Shown here: piece after piece, positions 1-8,584 of the stretch
Layout of the letters: each line of letters opens with the position of its first letter
Position numbering within the stretch: the stretch's first letter is position 1
From: Gammaproteobacteria bacterium
GTDB taxonomy: Bacteria; Pseudomonadota; Gammaproteobacteria; DSM-19610
Length of the DNA: 37,014 nucleotides
Assembly (NCBI GenBank): GCA_011374975.1
Contig: DRNU01000230.1
Coordinates: 1-37,014 of the forward strand
Reading direction: 5' to 3'
Program-made: the position numbers and the translations under genes
Notes under the pieces: generated by a model
Told to the model about the DNA's origin: nothing
Seen by the model: the letters and a program-made list of their open reading frames with translations, nothing else
Database searches by the model: none

Positions 1-323
1 GGCTCCTCGATAAACTCACCGAGCTGGATGTCGGGGTTTATCTTGCGCGCATCCTCGAGCAGGATCTGCCGGGACGGATGGCGGTAGCCGGTCTCTTCGT
101 CATCGTCTGCCGACTCCGGGGCCTCTTCGACCACTTCCCAGCGACGGAAAGTCTCGTGCTCGCCGGTCTCGCGGTCGATGTGCACGCGTGCCTCGATGTC
201 TTCTTCATGACGTTTCTTGGTCGCGGATGCGAGCGCCGCTTCGATCGCGCCGAAAATCACATCCCTGCTGACACCCTTTTCATTGGATACAGCGTCCACA
301 ACCATCAAAATTTCTTTACTCAT
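1..323 (-). CDS. nusA: Transcription termination/antitermination factor NusA, N-terminal part (cut by window edge)
   Basis: NusA binds RNA polymerase and modulates pausing, termination and antitermination. Only the first 107 codons are present; the rest lies beyond position 1. The reverse-strand translation starts MSKEILMVVDAVSNEKGVSR and continues with an AIEAALASATKKR helix, typical of the NusA N-terminal RNA-polymerase-binding domain. The ATG at 323-321 shares its last base with the rimP stop codon (TAATG), so translation of the two genes is probably coupled. The conserved bacterial order rimP-nusA supports the call. Confidence 0.93.
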   Translation of the reverse strand, partial: MSKEILMVVDAVSNEKGVSRDVIFGAIEAALASATKKRHEEDIEARVHIDRETGEHETFRRWEVVEEAPESADDDEETGYRHPSRQILLEDARKINPDIQLGEFIEE

Positions 324-799
324 TACGCACCCTCCGTCCGATGCGAATTATAGTCCGGTACCAGTCGTGCCTGGTCTATCTCGTCCAGCGTCACGGCCAG
401 TTCTTTATCATCCATCTGCACCACGACCTGGTCATCTTTCATACCGGCCAGAATGCCTTTGAACTTGCGCTGCCCCTCAACCGGTGCAAACAGGCGCAAG
501 CTGATTTCATGTCCCGCGAAGCGCTCGAAATCCTGCGCCTGGTACAGCGGCCGGTCCAGGCCCGGCGACGAGACTTCCAGCGTGTACTCACCGCGAATCG
601 GGTCTTCCACATCCAGCAGGCCGCTCACCTGGTGGCTCACCGCCTTGCAGTCGTTGACGCCGATACCGTCCGCATGATCTATATAGATCCGCAGCACACT
701 GCCCCTGGCGCGAATCAGTTCCACGCCAACCAGTTCAAAGCCCAGTGCTGTCACCGCCGGCTCGATGAGCTTGCGGAGTTCGGCCGATTCTCGCGGCAT
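323..799 (-). CDS. rimP: Ribosome maturation factor RimP
   Basis: RimP assists 30S subunit assembly in the cytoplasm. The 158-residue product has the N-terminal pattern LRKLIEPAVTALGFELVGVE and the central EYTLEVSSPGLDRPL motif characteristic of the family, with the C-terminal SH3-like domain after about residue 85. I chose the ATG at 799 because the family homology begins there; the upstream in-frame extension is low complexity and would run through a terminator hairpin. It overlaps nusA by one base. The leader upstream contains two hairpins and an extended -10 promoter, suggesting attenuation control of the operon. Confidence 0.95.
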   Translation of the reverse strand: MPRESAELRKLIEPAVTALGFELVGVELIRARGSVLRIYIDHADGIGVNDCKAVSHQVSGLLDVEDPIRGEYTLEVSSPGLDRPLYQAQDFERFAGHEISLRLFAPVEGQRKFKGILAGMKDDQVVVQMDDKELAVTLDEIDQARLVPDYNSHRTEGA

Positions 800-810
800 T
801 CGCCCACACC

Positions 811-837
811 AAAAACAAAAAATGGGCCGTAGGCCCA
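811..837 (-). terminator. Intrinsic terminator / attenuator just upstream of rimP
   Basis: Read on the minus strand, TGGGCC-TAC-GGCCCA forms a perfect 6-bp stem followed by TTTTTTGTTTTT. It ends 12 bases before the rimP ATG, so it lies inside the rimP leader rather than after an upstream gene. That placement fits an attenuator for the rimP-nusA operon. In E. coli the metY-rimP-nusA leader also carries terminators that modulate readthrough. Confidence 0.75.
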
Positions 838-846
838 CTTCAAAAT

Positions 847-879
847 GCGGAATCCGCGTAGCAAAACGAACGGATCCGC
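847..879 (-). promoter_or_regulatory. Second leader hairpin upstream of the rimP attenuator
   Basis: On the minus strand GCGGATCCG and CGGATTCCGC can pair as a 9-bp stem with a one-base bulge and a 14-base loop. It lies between the putative promoter and the terminator hairpin, as an antiterminator or pause hairpin would. Function is inferred. Confidence 0.4.
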
Positions 880-893
880 CTGAAATTCAGACT

Positions 894-902
894 ATTGTAG
901 CA
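894..902 (-). promoter_or_regulatory. Extended -10 promoter for rimP-nusA
   Basis: The minus strand reads TGCTACAAT, an extended -10 element (TGn plus a hexamer matching TATAAT at 5 of 6 positions). No good -35 box is visible at 16-18 bp, as is common for extended -10 promoters. Transcription would begin near 887, giving a leader of about 90 nt that contains both hairpins. Confidence 0.5.
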
Positions 903-973
903 GAACAATACAAGTAAAAGTAGCCTGTTATCGGGTTCCGGTCAGGTCCCGGCGGGATCTGCATGCCTTGCGG

Positions 974-2542
974 CTACGGCGGCACACCGGTAATGTCGGC
1001 GAGCGCCTGCAAGATATTGTCAATATTCACATTTCCAGCCTCCACAGTCACCGCATAGCGGCCCTCCCCCGCGTTCAGCGGCTGCTGCGTCTCGCGTTGT
1101 GCCGCAAGCACGGCCAGGGTCGCCTCCGAAGCATCGCCACCCTGCTCTGCACGGTGCCGGATACGGCGCTCGAGTTCGGCACCCGGTGCCTGGCAATCGA
1201 TAATGGCAAACGGCACCCGCCGGCGCTGCGCCAGGGCCAGAAAGCTGTCGCGCCGCTCGCGTTGCAGGAAGGTGGCATCGACGATGACCGGGTAACCGGC
1301 CTCGAGCACAGTGTCGGCCAGTTCCGCCAGGCGCGCATAGGTCTTTTCCGTCTGCTGCGCAGCGTACAGGCCCGCACCGGTTGCCGAGCCGCTGTCCGCT
1401 GTCGCCGCCAGCCCCGCCAGCCGTTTACGTTCGACGTCGGAGCGCAGCTGCAGCATACCGGACGCCTCGCACAGGCCGCGCGCAACGGTTGACTTGCCGG
1501 AACCGGACAGGCCGCGGGTAATCAGCAGCATGGGTTGCCCGGCTGACAGCGTGTCTTCGGCCAGTTGCAGGTACTGGTCGTATTCCGCCCGGGCAGCCTG
1601 CGCGGTTTCGCTGCCCGACGGCGCCTGCCGGCAGCGCAGCAGGGCCACCTTGGCGCGTACCAGCGCCCGGTATACCCGGTAATAGCGCAGCACAGCCAGC
1701 CCGGCATAGTCGCCGCCATGTTGCAGGTAACCATTCAGAAAGCGCCAGGCATGGTTGGCGTAACCACGGTCCTGCAAATCCATCAACAGAAACGCCACTT
1801 CGCTGATGACATCGATCCAGCGCAGTTCGGGATTGAACTCGATGCAGTCGAACAGGGTGACCCGGCCGTCGATCAGGGTGATATTGCCCAGGTGCAGGTC
1901 ACCGTGGCATTCGCGGATACTGCCATCGCGGTGCCGGTGCCGCAGCTGCGGTTCGAGCCGTTCACGTTCGCCTTGCGTCCACTGCCGGACGGCTTCCAGC
2001 CGTTCGATGTCCGCGGGGTCGTTCAGCGCAGGCCGGATATGCCGGAAGTTTTCGCTGACCCAGTGATGGACCTGGTCCGGGTCACCGTACGGCATGTCAG
2101 CCGTGGCGCGCGCCGTATGCTGGTGGAACAGCGCCACCTGCTCGATCAATTGATCGACAAGTCCGCTGTCCAGGCGCTTTTGCTGCGCCAGCTGACTGAG
2201 CAAGCCTGCGGCGGGAAACTGCCGCATGCGCACGGCGTATTCCAGCACCGGACCGTCACCCCCGATCACGGGCTGCTGCAACGACCCGGTAATAGCAACC
2301 ACATCGAGGTAAATGTCCGGGGCAAAACGGCGGTTGAGGCGCACTTCTTCCTGGCAGTAAAAGTGCCGTTTCTCCAGCGTGGAATAATCCAGGAAACCGA
2401 AATCGACCGGCTTCTTGATCTTGTAGGCGTGGCTGCCCGTCAGCAATACCCAGGCGCAATGTGTTTCCACCCGCTCCACGGTCACAGCCGGCCCGAAGCT
2501 GTGCCGGCTGACCAGGGCATCGATCAGGCTGCTGTCTGTCAT
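974..2542 (-). CDS. Two-domain protein: aminoglycoside-phosphotransferase-like kinase fused to an AAA_33 P-loop kinase
   Basis: This is a 522-residue cytoplasmic protein with two nucleotide-binding modules. The N-terminal half is a phosphotransferase-fold (APH/choline kinase) domain with the catalytic loop HGDLHLGN at about residues 213-220 and the following metal-binding Asp in LFDCIEFN near 232. The C-terminal part is a P-loop kinase of the AAA_33/zeta-toxin-like type with Walker A GLSGSGKST at about 344-352. This architecture is widespread in proteobacteria, but its substrate is unknown to me. I chose the ATG at 2542, seven bases after the hypE stop codon, so it is probably the last gene of the hyp transcript. 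Whether it acts in hydrogenase biology is unproven. Confidence 0.85.
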   Translation of the reverse strand: MTDSSLIDALVSRHSFGPAVTVERVETHCAWVLLTGSHAYKIKKPVDFGFLDYSTLEKRHFYCQEEVRLNRRFAPDIYLDVVAITGSLQQPVIGGDGPVLEYAVRMRQFPAAGLLSQLAQQKRLDSGLVDQLIEQVALFHQHTARATADMPYGDPDQVHHWVSENFRHIRPALNDPADIERLEAVRQWTQGERERLEPQLRHRHRDGSIRECHGDLHLGNITLIDGRVTLFDCIEFNPELRWIDVISEVAFLLMDLQDRGYANHAWRFLNGYLQHGGDYAGLAVLRYYRVYRALVRAKVALLRCRQAPSGSETAQAARAEYDQYLQLAEDTLSAGQPMLLITRGLSGSGKSTVARGLCEASGMLQLRSDVERKRLAGLAATADSGSATGAGLYAAQQTEKTYARLAELADTVLEAGYPVIVDATFLQRERRDSFLALAQRRRVPFAIIDCQAPGAELERRIRHRAEQGGDASEATLAVLAAQRETQQPLNAGEGRYAVTVEAGNVNIDNILQALADITGVPP

Positions 2543-2549
2543 CGTTGCC

Positions 2550-3554
2550 TCAACAGATCCTGGGCAAGGGATCGTCTTCCAGTTCGTCGAGCATGCGCTC
2601 GCCACCCAGTTCGGTCGTCAACAGCAAGCGCGAACACTGCGCATCGACCTGGCCGATCAGGGCCGCCTCTCTGCCTTCCGGCAGCGCGCGCCAGTCAGCC
2701 AGCAGGGCCTCGGCCTGCGCCTCGGCAACGACCGCCACCACGCGGCCCTCGCAAGCCAGGTACAGGGGGTCGTAACCCAGCATTTCACACACCGAGGCCA
2801 CCGCATCACGTACCGGGATCGCCGTCTGTTGCAGGCGTATACCCAGGCCGGTCGCACGCAGGATCTCGTAACACACGGTAGCCAGGCCACCGCGGGTCGG
2901 GTCGCGCATGAAGCGCAACCCTGCACACTCCAGTGCTGCGCGCGTTAACGGCAGCACACTGGCTGCATCCGATTGCAACTCGCCGCGCAGGCCGAACTGC
3001 TCACGCGCCAGCAACACGGCGATACCGTGATCGCCGACCGGCCCGCTGACCAGTATGCGGTCACCTGTCTGGATCAGGTCCATGGCCGGCCGTTGTTTTG
3101 CGCTGCGGATACCGACACCGGTAGTGGCCAGGTACAGCCCCCCGCCTTCCCCGCGCCGCAACACCTTGGTGTCACCGGCCACCACCCGCACGCCCACGGC
3201 TTTTGCAGTTTCGGCCAGCGTCATCACGATACGCTCCAGCTGTGCGATCTCCATGCCTTCTTCGATAAAAGCGTTAAGGCTCAAATAGAGCGGCTCCGCA
3301 CCCGCCACCGCCAGGTCATTGGTGGTCCCGTGTACGGCCAGTGAACCGATATTGCCACCCGGGAATTCCAGTGGCTGGACGATAAAACCATCGGTGGTGT
3401 ACAGCACCTCACCGGCGGGCAGTGCAATCGGTACCGCATCCGCCCCGGTATCCAGCGCGGGGTTATCGAGATGGCGTGCGAACACCTGCTCGATCAGTTC
3501 ACGCATGTAACGACCGCCGTTGCCGTGGGCCAGGGAAATATGCGTATCTTCCAT
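2550..3554 (-). CDS. hypE: Hydrogenase maturation factor HypE (carbamoyl dehydratase)
   Basis: HypE receives a carbamoyl group from HypF on its C-terminal cysteine and dehydrates it with ATP to a thiocyanate, the source of the CN ligands of the NiFe active site. The 334-residue product begins with ISLAHGNGGRYMRELI, has the VVAGDTKVLRRGEGGG segment and RFMRDPTRGGLATV of the PurM-like ATP-binding fold, and ends PRIC, with the essential terminal Cys present. The ATG at 3554 lies four bases after the hypF stop and matches the family start. It is co-transcribed with hypD and hypF. Confidence 0.97.
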   Translation of the reverse strand: MEDTHISLAHGNGGRYMRELIEQVFARHLDNPALDTGADAVPIALPAGEVLYTTDGFIVQPLEFPGGNIGSLAVHGTTNDLAVAGAEPLYLSLNAFIEEGMEIAQLERIVMTLAETAKAVGVRVVAGDTKVLRRGEGGGLYLATTGVGIRSAKQRPAMDLIQTGDRILVSGPVGDHGIAVLLAREQFGLRGELQSDAASVLPLTRAALECAGLRFMRDPTRGGLATVCYEILRATGLGIRLQQTAIPVRDAVASVCEMLGYDPLYLACEGRVVAVVAEAQAEALLADWRALPEGREAALIGQVDAQCSRLLLTTELGGERMLDELEDDPLPRIC

Positions 3555-3558
3555 CGTC

Positions 3559-5889
3559 CTACTCCCGCCAGCCGGTATCGACAATCTGGCCGAAAGCCAG
3601 CCCCGCATCATTAACCGGCAGGCGTTCGGCAAGCAGCAACTCAAAGCCCTCCTGTTGCAGGCGCCGGGCACAGATCTCGCTCAACCTGCGGTTCTGGAAC
3701 ACGCCACCGCACAGGCCAACGGCCTGCACCGGCCGGCCGGCGCGTATCCGCAGTGCCTGCTGCACCAGCGCTTCGGCCATCGAGTCGTGGAACAGTGCAG
3801 CACGTTCCTCCAGCGGGCGCTGCACATCGGCCATGCAATGCACCAGCGGCCGCCAGTCGGTACGCAGCAGGCCATCGCTCTGCTCGACCAGCGGCAAGCT
3901 CACGGGCGGCACCTCTGCATCGGCGGCAGCTTCCAGCAACATGGGGCCCTGGCCCTCGAAACTTGCCTTCAGGCACAGTCCGGTCAGCGCGGCGGCAGCG
4001 TCGAACAGGCGGCCGACCGCGCTCGTTGCCGGTGTATTGAGATGCTTCTGCCAGGCCTGGTACAGCAGTGAATAGCGGTCGATGTCATCCCCCGGACTAT
4101 TGAGTGTGTCTGCCAGGCGCACAGCGGCAACATTGTCGCCCGCTTCCCACGCCAGCGACAGCGCGCTGCGCCAGGGTTCACGCCCGGCCCGGTCGGCGCC
4201 AGGCAAACGGAACGGCCGCATGCTGGCCAGCCGCTGCCAGCGCCCGGGTGAACCGTACAGGGCTTCACCACCCCACAGGGTCCCATCGGTGCCGTAACCG
4301 ACGCCGTCCCAGGTGAACACCAGCAAATGTTCAGAACGTGCAGCACATTCCCCGGCCAGCGCCGAGGCGTGCGCCGCATGATGCTGGACGGCTGTCACCG
4401 GCAAGCCCTGCTGTCGCGCCCAGCGCGATGTTACATAGCCCGGGTGCAGGTCACAGACAATGGCCTCTGCCCTGACGGCATATAAAGCCTGTAAATCCGC
4501 GACGACCTGTTCGAACACATCCAGACTGCGCGCTGTATCCATATCACCGATATGCGGCGATACCACCGCCCGGTTGTCCCACGCCAGGCAGACAGTCGTC
4601 TTCATGTGCCCGCCGACCGCCAGCAGCGGTTGCTGCAGGGTGAACGGCAGGCTGAATTCAGCGGGCGCATTGCCGCGCCCGGAACGTATCGGCCGAGGGC
4701 TGCCATGCAGTGACCGGTACACGGGGTCATCGGCCGGCCGCACGATGGGGCGGTTGTGATGCAGGAAGGCGTCGGCAACGTGTTGCAGGCGCTGTTCGAC
4801 AACCTCATTGTCGGCCAGCACCGGTTCGCCGCTGAGATTCGCAGAAGTCGCCACCAGCGGGCCGCCAAAGTCATTCAACAACAGGTGGTGTAACGGGCTG
4901 TAGGGCAGCATCACGCCGAGTTCATTCAGGCCGGGCGATACTTGTCGCGAAACAGCGCTGTCAGCATTCTGCTGTGCCAGCACAATCGGGCGCCCCGTAT
5001 CGCGCAACAGGGACTCTTCCCGGGCTGTAAGTGTGACCGCCTGTTTCAGTTGAACAAGATCATGATCGGCCGGGAACATCACAGCCAGCGGTTTGTGCGG
5101 CCGTTGTTTCCGGTCACGCAGCTTCTGTACCGCGCTGTCACTGGCCGCATCACACAGCAGGTGATAACCCCCGACACCCTTTACCGCGACAATACCACCC
5201 TGCTGCAGCACTTCGATACAGGCCGTCAGTGCCGGTTCAGTCTGCGTAACTTCCCTGCCGTCGTGCCTGAAACAGAGTTGCGGCCCACATACCGGACAGG
5301 CCACCGGTTCGGCATGAAAACGCCGGTTCGACACATCGGTATATTCCCGCCGGCACGCCGGGCAGAGTTCAAACTGTGCCATCGAGGTATTCGGCCGGTC
5401 ATAGGGCAAGGCCCGGATCAGGGTGTAACGCGGACCGCACTGGGTACAGTTGATAAACGGGTAACGGTAACGGCGGTCAGCGGGATCGTTCAGTTCGGCG
5501 AGGCAATCCGCACAGACAAAATAATCCGGCGGTACGTGGATATCATGGCTGCCGCTCTCCTCGCTGTCGAGGATGCGAAAATCTTCCAGCGTCACACCGT
5601 CCAGCGGCTCACTGTGGATTATGCGCGGACGCGCGATCTCCGGCGCCCGCTCGATCAGCCCACGCACAAAAGCCTGTAACTGCTGTGCCGCCCCTGCAGC
5701 GACGATCTCGACCTGCCCGGCCCCGTTCCTGACCCAGCCTTGCAACCGGTGCTCGCGCGCCAGGCGGTAGACAAAAGGTCGAAACCCGACCCCCTGCACG
5801 ACGCCCGACACAATCCAGCGCATGGCCGGTGACGTTACCGCCTGCGTGTTACTGCCAGGCGACGGGGCGGAGGCGTCCTGGGAGGTCAT
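3559..5889 (-). CDS. hypF: Carbamoyltransferase HypF
   Basis: HypF converts carbamoyl phosphate to carbamoyl-adenylate and transfers the carbamoyl group to HypE. At 776 residues it is full length. Domains in order are: an acylphosphatase-like domain with VQGVGFR at 31-37; two zinc fingers with Cys pairs at about 126/129, 148/151, 176/179 and 198/201; a YrdC-like domain (about 210-390); and a Kae1-like carbamoyltransferase domain with the VQHHAAHASA metal-binding motif and CGGVFQNR near the C terminus. Its ATG overlaps the hypD stop (ATGA). The first 22 residues are not conserved-looking, so the Met at codon 23 is an alternative start. Confidence 0.97.
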   Translation of the reverse strand: MTSQDASAPSPGSNTQAVTSPAMRWIVSGVVQGVGFRPFVYRLAREHRLQGWVRNGAGQVEIVAAGAAQQLQAFVRGLIERAPEIARPRIIHSEPLDGVTLEDFRILDSEESGSHDIHVPPDYFVCADCLAELNDPADRRYRYPFINCTQCGPRYTLIRALPYDRPNTSMAQFELCPACRREYTDVSNRRFHAEPVACPVCGPQLCFRHDGREVTQTEPALTACIEVLQQGGIVAVKGVGGYHLLCDAASDSAVQKLRDRKQRPHKPLAVMFPADHDLVQLKQAVTLTAREESLLRDTGRPIVLAQQNADSAVSRQVSPGLNELGVMLPYSPLHHLLLNDFGGPLVATSANLSGEPVLADNEVVEQRLQHVADAFLHHNRPIVRPADDPVYRSLHGSPRPIRSGRGNAPAEFSLPFTLQQPLLAVGGHMKTTVCLAWDNRAVVSPHIGDMDTARSLDVFEQVVADLQALYAVRAEAIVCDLHPGYVTSRWARQQGLPVTAVQHHAAHASALAGECAARSEHLLVFTWDGVGYGTDGTLWGGEALYGSPGRWQRLASMRPFRLPGADRAGREPWRSALSLAWEAGDNVAAVRLADTLNSPGDDIDRYSLLYQAWQKHLNTPATSAVGRLFDAAAALTGLCLKASFEGQGPMLLEAAADAEVPPVSLPLVEQSDGLLRTDWRPLVHCMADVQRPLEERAALFHDSMAEALVQQALRIRAGRPVQAVGLCGGVFQNRRLSEICARRLQQEGFELLLAERLPVNDAGLAFGQIVDTGWRE

Positions 5890-7016
5890 GACGGCGACGC
5901 AGTGGCCTGTGCCGCCTTGCCCTGCGTATTATCACGCACGCCACCCGACCACCAGATCCGACAGGCGCCTTCATCCGACACCATGCAGGGCCCGATCGGG
6001 TGGCGCGGGTTGCAACCGCTGGCATAGAGCCGGCATTCATTGGGGTAGATTTTACCGAGCACCACTTTCGCGCAATCGCACCCCGGCGGCATCTGCCCGG
6101 CGCGTTTGCGCAAATCATCCGCACAGGACGGAAAAATCCTGCGGGTGTCATGGGCGGCACAGGCATCACGCAGACTGAAACCGGAAGCCGGGATCGAACC
6201 GATACCGCGCCAGTTCGCATCCGTCACCTGCATGGCCTGGCGCAGATGAGCCTGCGCGGTGGGATTGCCTTTGGGCCTGACCAGCTCCGGGTAACAATTG
6301 TCGAGAAACACCCGGCCCTCGCGCAACTGGCGCAGCGTGGAATACATCGCCGCCAGCAGACTTTCCGGCGTAAACCCGGCCACGGCACAGGGCAACCCGT
6401 GTTTATCGGGGATAAACCGCCATTCCTCCAGCCCCATGACCGTCGCCACATGACCGGGCGCGATCAGGGCATCAAAACCGGACGTATCCGCGTCGAGCAA
6501 CATGGCAACAGCCGGCCAGGTAAGACGCCCGGAAAGCAATACCGAAAGATTCTCCGGCGCACCCTCCACCAGCATCGCGGCCACCGGCGCAGTCGTGGTT
6601 TCAAAACCGGCGGCAAAAAACACCACCGGCCGCTCCGGCTGCTGCCGGGCAATCAGCACGGCTTCCAGCGGTGACGCTATGGGTCTGATGTCCGCACCGG
6701 CCGCCTTCGCCTCCTGCAACGAACGAATATCATTTTTAGGCACATTCACCGGCACCCGCAACATGTCACCGAAAGCCACCAGCGTAATGTCTTCCTTCAG
6801 GGCCAGCTGAATGGCTTCATAGATATCTTCTTCGGGACAGATACACACCGGACAGCCCGGCCCCGGAATCAACTCGATATTCGCCGGCAACGCCGTACGC
6901 AAACCGGCCATCGTAATAGAGCGTTCATGCCCGCCACAGACATTCATGATCTTTACCCGGTCAGGCAGATCCAGGGCATGAATCTCATCGAGCCATTGTT
7001 TTGCACTACGCGACAT
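5886..7016 (-). CDS. hypD: Hydrogenase maturation scaffold HypD
   Basis: HypD with HypC forms the iron-sulfur scaffold on which Fe(CN)2CO is assembled. The 376-residue protein carries NVCGGHE (Cys27) and GPGCPVCICP (Cys55, Cys58), the conserved thiol pair region, and a cysteine-rich C-terminal third (PPGCDC, NECRLYASGC, GPCMVS) for the [4Fe-4S] cluster. Length is typical for the family. It is separated from hypB by a 166-base gap holding a long perfect inverted repeat, while it overlaps hypF by four bases. No strong ribosome binding site is seen before its ATG. Confidence 0.97.
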   Translation of the reverse strand: MSRSAKQWLDEIHALDLPDRVKIMNVCGGHERSITMAGLRTALPANIELIPGPGCPVCICPEEDIYEAIQLALKEDITLVAFGDMLRVPVNVPKNDIRSLQEAKAAGADIRPIASPLEAVLIARQQPERPVVFFAAGFETTTAPVAAMLVEGAPENLSVLLSGRLTWPAVAMLLDADTSGFDALIAPGHVATVMGLEEWRFIPDKHGLPCAVAGFTPESLLAAMYSTLRQLREGRVFLDNCYPELVRPKGNPTAQAHLRQAMQVTDANWRGIGSIPASGFSLRDACAAHDTRRIFPSCADDLRKRAGQMPPGCDCAKVVLGKIYPNECRLYASGCNPRHPIGPCMVSDEGACRIWWSGGVRDNTQGKAAQATASPS

Positions 7017-7062
7017 AATTCAGTTCACTCGCAAAAAGCACAACCGCCCCTCGGCCTCCAGT

Positions 7063-7146
7063 TTTTTGCGCCGTGCCCGGGATGCCTTTCCAGCGCCTTG
7101 CGCCCGCGCCTGAAGCAGGAAAGGCATCCCGGGCACGGCGCAAAAA
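7063..7146. repeat. 29-bp perfect inverted repeat between hypB and hypD
   Basis: The arms 7063-7091 and 7118-7146 are exact reverse complements (left arm begins TTTTTGCGCCGTGCCCGGGA), with a 26-base loop. T runs sit on the 5' side and A runs on the 3' side on both strands. There is therefore no U-tract after the stem, and it is not a classical intrinsic terminator. It begins 36 bases after the hypB stop and ends about 46 bases before the hypD start. It could be an RNA processing or stabilising hairpin that sets hypCAB versus hypDFE expression, or a small palindromic mobile repeat. No second copy was seen in this window. Confidence 0.95.
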
Positions 7147-7182
7147 GGCCAGACAGAAAACCGCTGTCAGGCACCCGTGTTG

Positions 7183-8001
7183 TCAGGTCAGACCGTGCAA
7201 ATGCACACCATCCGGCTGAATACGCGGCCGCAACGTCGCACCGTTTTCACACTGCGCACGATGATGTTCCACTTCATCATCCAGCCACTGCAACCAGGCC
7301 TGCAACGACCCGGGCTGCTTCGCACTCATCTCCAGCACCGGCGCCGCATTCGCCAGCGCCCGCACATTGCCGGTCGCCCGTTCAGTATCGAAATCATCCA
7401 GCACCGGCAACAAATCCACCTTCGTCAGCGCAACAAGATCAGCGGCACGAAACATCACCGGGTACTTGGACGGTTTGTCATCCCCCTCCGGCACCGACAG
7501 CAAAGTCACATTCCGGTGCTGACCAAGATCAAAACTCGCCGGACACACCAGGTTACCGACATTTTCAATAAACAGAATATCGATAGCATCCAGATTCAGC
7601 TCGTGCAACGCTGTGTGCAGCATATGCGCATCCAGGTGACAGGCCGTGCCGGTCGTGATCTGTACCGCCTGCACACCGCACTTGCGGATACGCTCGGCAT
7701 CGTTCTCAGTTTCAAGATCACCTTCGATGACTGCAACCCGGTAGCGGCCGTCCAGCGCCTCGATAGTGGCTTCAAGCAAAGAGGTCTTGCCGGAACCGGG
7801 CGATGACATCAGGTTCAGCGCCAGTACCCCGTGGCGGTCAAAATGCTCCCGGTTGTGCGCCGCGGCATGATCGTTTTCTGAAAGCAGGTTCTTCAGCACA
7901 CTGACCGCTTCATTACCCTGCCCGGTTTTCTGCAGCTTGCCGCCCGGTGCAATCAGATGCTGATTACCGTGCGTCACGTTACAACCACAGGTATCACACA
8001 T
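7183..8001 (-). CDS. hypB: Hydrogenase nickel incorporation GTPase HypB
   Basis: HypB is the GTPase that works with HypA to deliver nickel to the hydrogenase large-subunit precursor. The 272-residue protein has the N-terminal nickel-binding motif MCDTCGC (Cys2, Cys5, Cys7), a P-loop SSPGSGKT at 66-73, EGDLETENDAERI and TKVDLLP. It lacks the long His-rich stretch found in nickel-storing HypB proteins. Its start overlaps the end of hypA by eight bases, implying translational coupling. Confidence 0.97.
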   Translation of the reverse strand: MCDTCGCNVTHGNQHLIAPGGKLQKTGQGNEAVSVLKNLLSENDHAAAHNREHFDRHGVLALNLMSSPGSGKTSLLEATIEALDGRYRVAVIEGDLETENDAERIRKCGVQAVQITTGTACHLDAHMLHTALHELNLDAIDILFIENVGNLVCPASFDLGQHRNVTLLSVPEGDDKPSKYPVMFRAADLVALTKVDLLPVLDDFDTERATGNVRALANAAPVLEMSAKQPGSLQAWLQWLDDEVEHHRAQCENGATLRPRIQPDGVHLHGLT

Positions 8002-8353
8002 AGTCTTCCTCCCGGGTAAATTCGACCTGTACCAGGATCAGTTCATCACCACTGATCAGGGTGGTGCGCCAGTCTCCGCAATGCGCGCAGAGCAGACGGT
8101 TGGCGCTCGCATCCGAGTTTTTGCCACACATCTGGCAATTCACCCGCACCGGCCTGTCCTCGATATCGAGCACGGAACCTTCCGCCAGTGTGCCGGCCGC
8201 GGCAAGCGGGTAAGCGCGCTGCAGCAGTTGCGGCTCGACACCGGACAACGGTCCGATACCGACCCGCACACATTCCACCTGTTGCGCCTTTTCCCGCTGC
8301 GCCAGTTCCTCGACCTGAGCAATGAGCGCCTGGCAGACAGAAAGTTCATGCAT
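7994..8353 (-). CDS. hypA: Hydrogenase nickel metallochaperone HypA
   Basis: HypA (119 residues) binds nickel through the N-terminal MHE segment (His2) and a structural zinc through two CxxC pairs, visible here as CQMC (73/76) and CAHC (89/92). It hands nickel to the large subunit together with HypB. The gene lies three bases after hypC and overlaps hypB. Confidence 0.97.
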   Translation of the reverse strand: MHELSVCQALIAQVEELAQREKAQQVECVRVGIGPLSGVEPQLLQRAYPLAAAGTLAEGSVLDIEDRPVRVNCQMCGKNSDASANRLLCAHCGDWRTTLISGDELILVQVEFTREEDYV

Positions 8354-8356
8354 GGT

Positions 8357-8584
8357 CTAGTCCCCGGCGGCCAGCATCTGGTCGTACAGTTCCCAGGCGG
8401 TACGTGCTTCCTGCGGGGAAATTTTCTGGATGGCATAACCGATATGCACCACGATGTGATCGCCCGCGGCAAGCGGTTCATCCTGCATCATGAACAGGCT
8501 GACATCGCGGGTTACGCCCCGGGCTTCACAATGGGCAATAAAACCGTCGATCGCCTGAATCTGCATCGGAATACCTAGACACAT
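8357..8584 (-). CDS. hypC: Hydrogenase maturation chaperone HypC
   Basis: HypC (75 residues) binds HypD and the large-subunit precursor through its conserved N-terminal cysteine. The product starts MCLGIPMQI, the family signature, and has the AGDHIVVHIGYAI beta-barrel segment. A strong ribosome binding site (GGAGGAAGAC) precedes the ATG at 8584, ruling out the longer in-frame extension. It is the first gene of the minus-strand hyp operon, divergent from the structural operon. Confidence 0.96.
   Translation of the reverse strand: MCLGIPMQIQAIDGFIAHCEARGVTRDVSLFMMQDEPLAAGDHIVVHIGYAIQKISPQEARTAWELYDQMLAAGD

Noticed and set aside
1565-2881. Plus-strand open frame of about 440 codons opposite the kinase-like and hypE genes
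   Set aside because: Spans two well-supported minus-strand genes and has no recognisable motif; it is a codon-bias artefact.
7063-7146. Reading the inverted repeat as a bidirectional intrinsic terminator
   Set aside because: T runs precede the stem and A runs follow it on both strands, so neither transcript would have the required U-tract after the hairpin.
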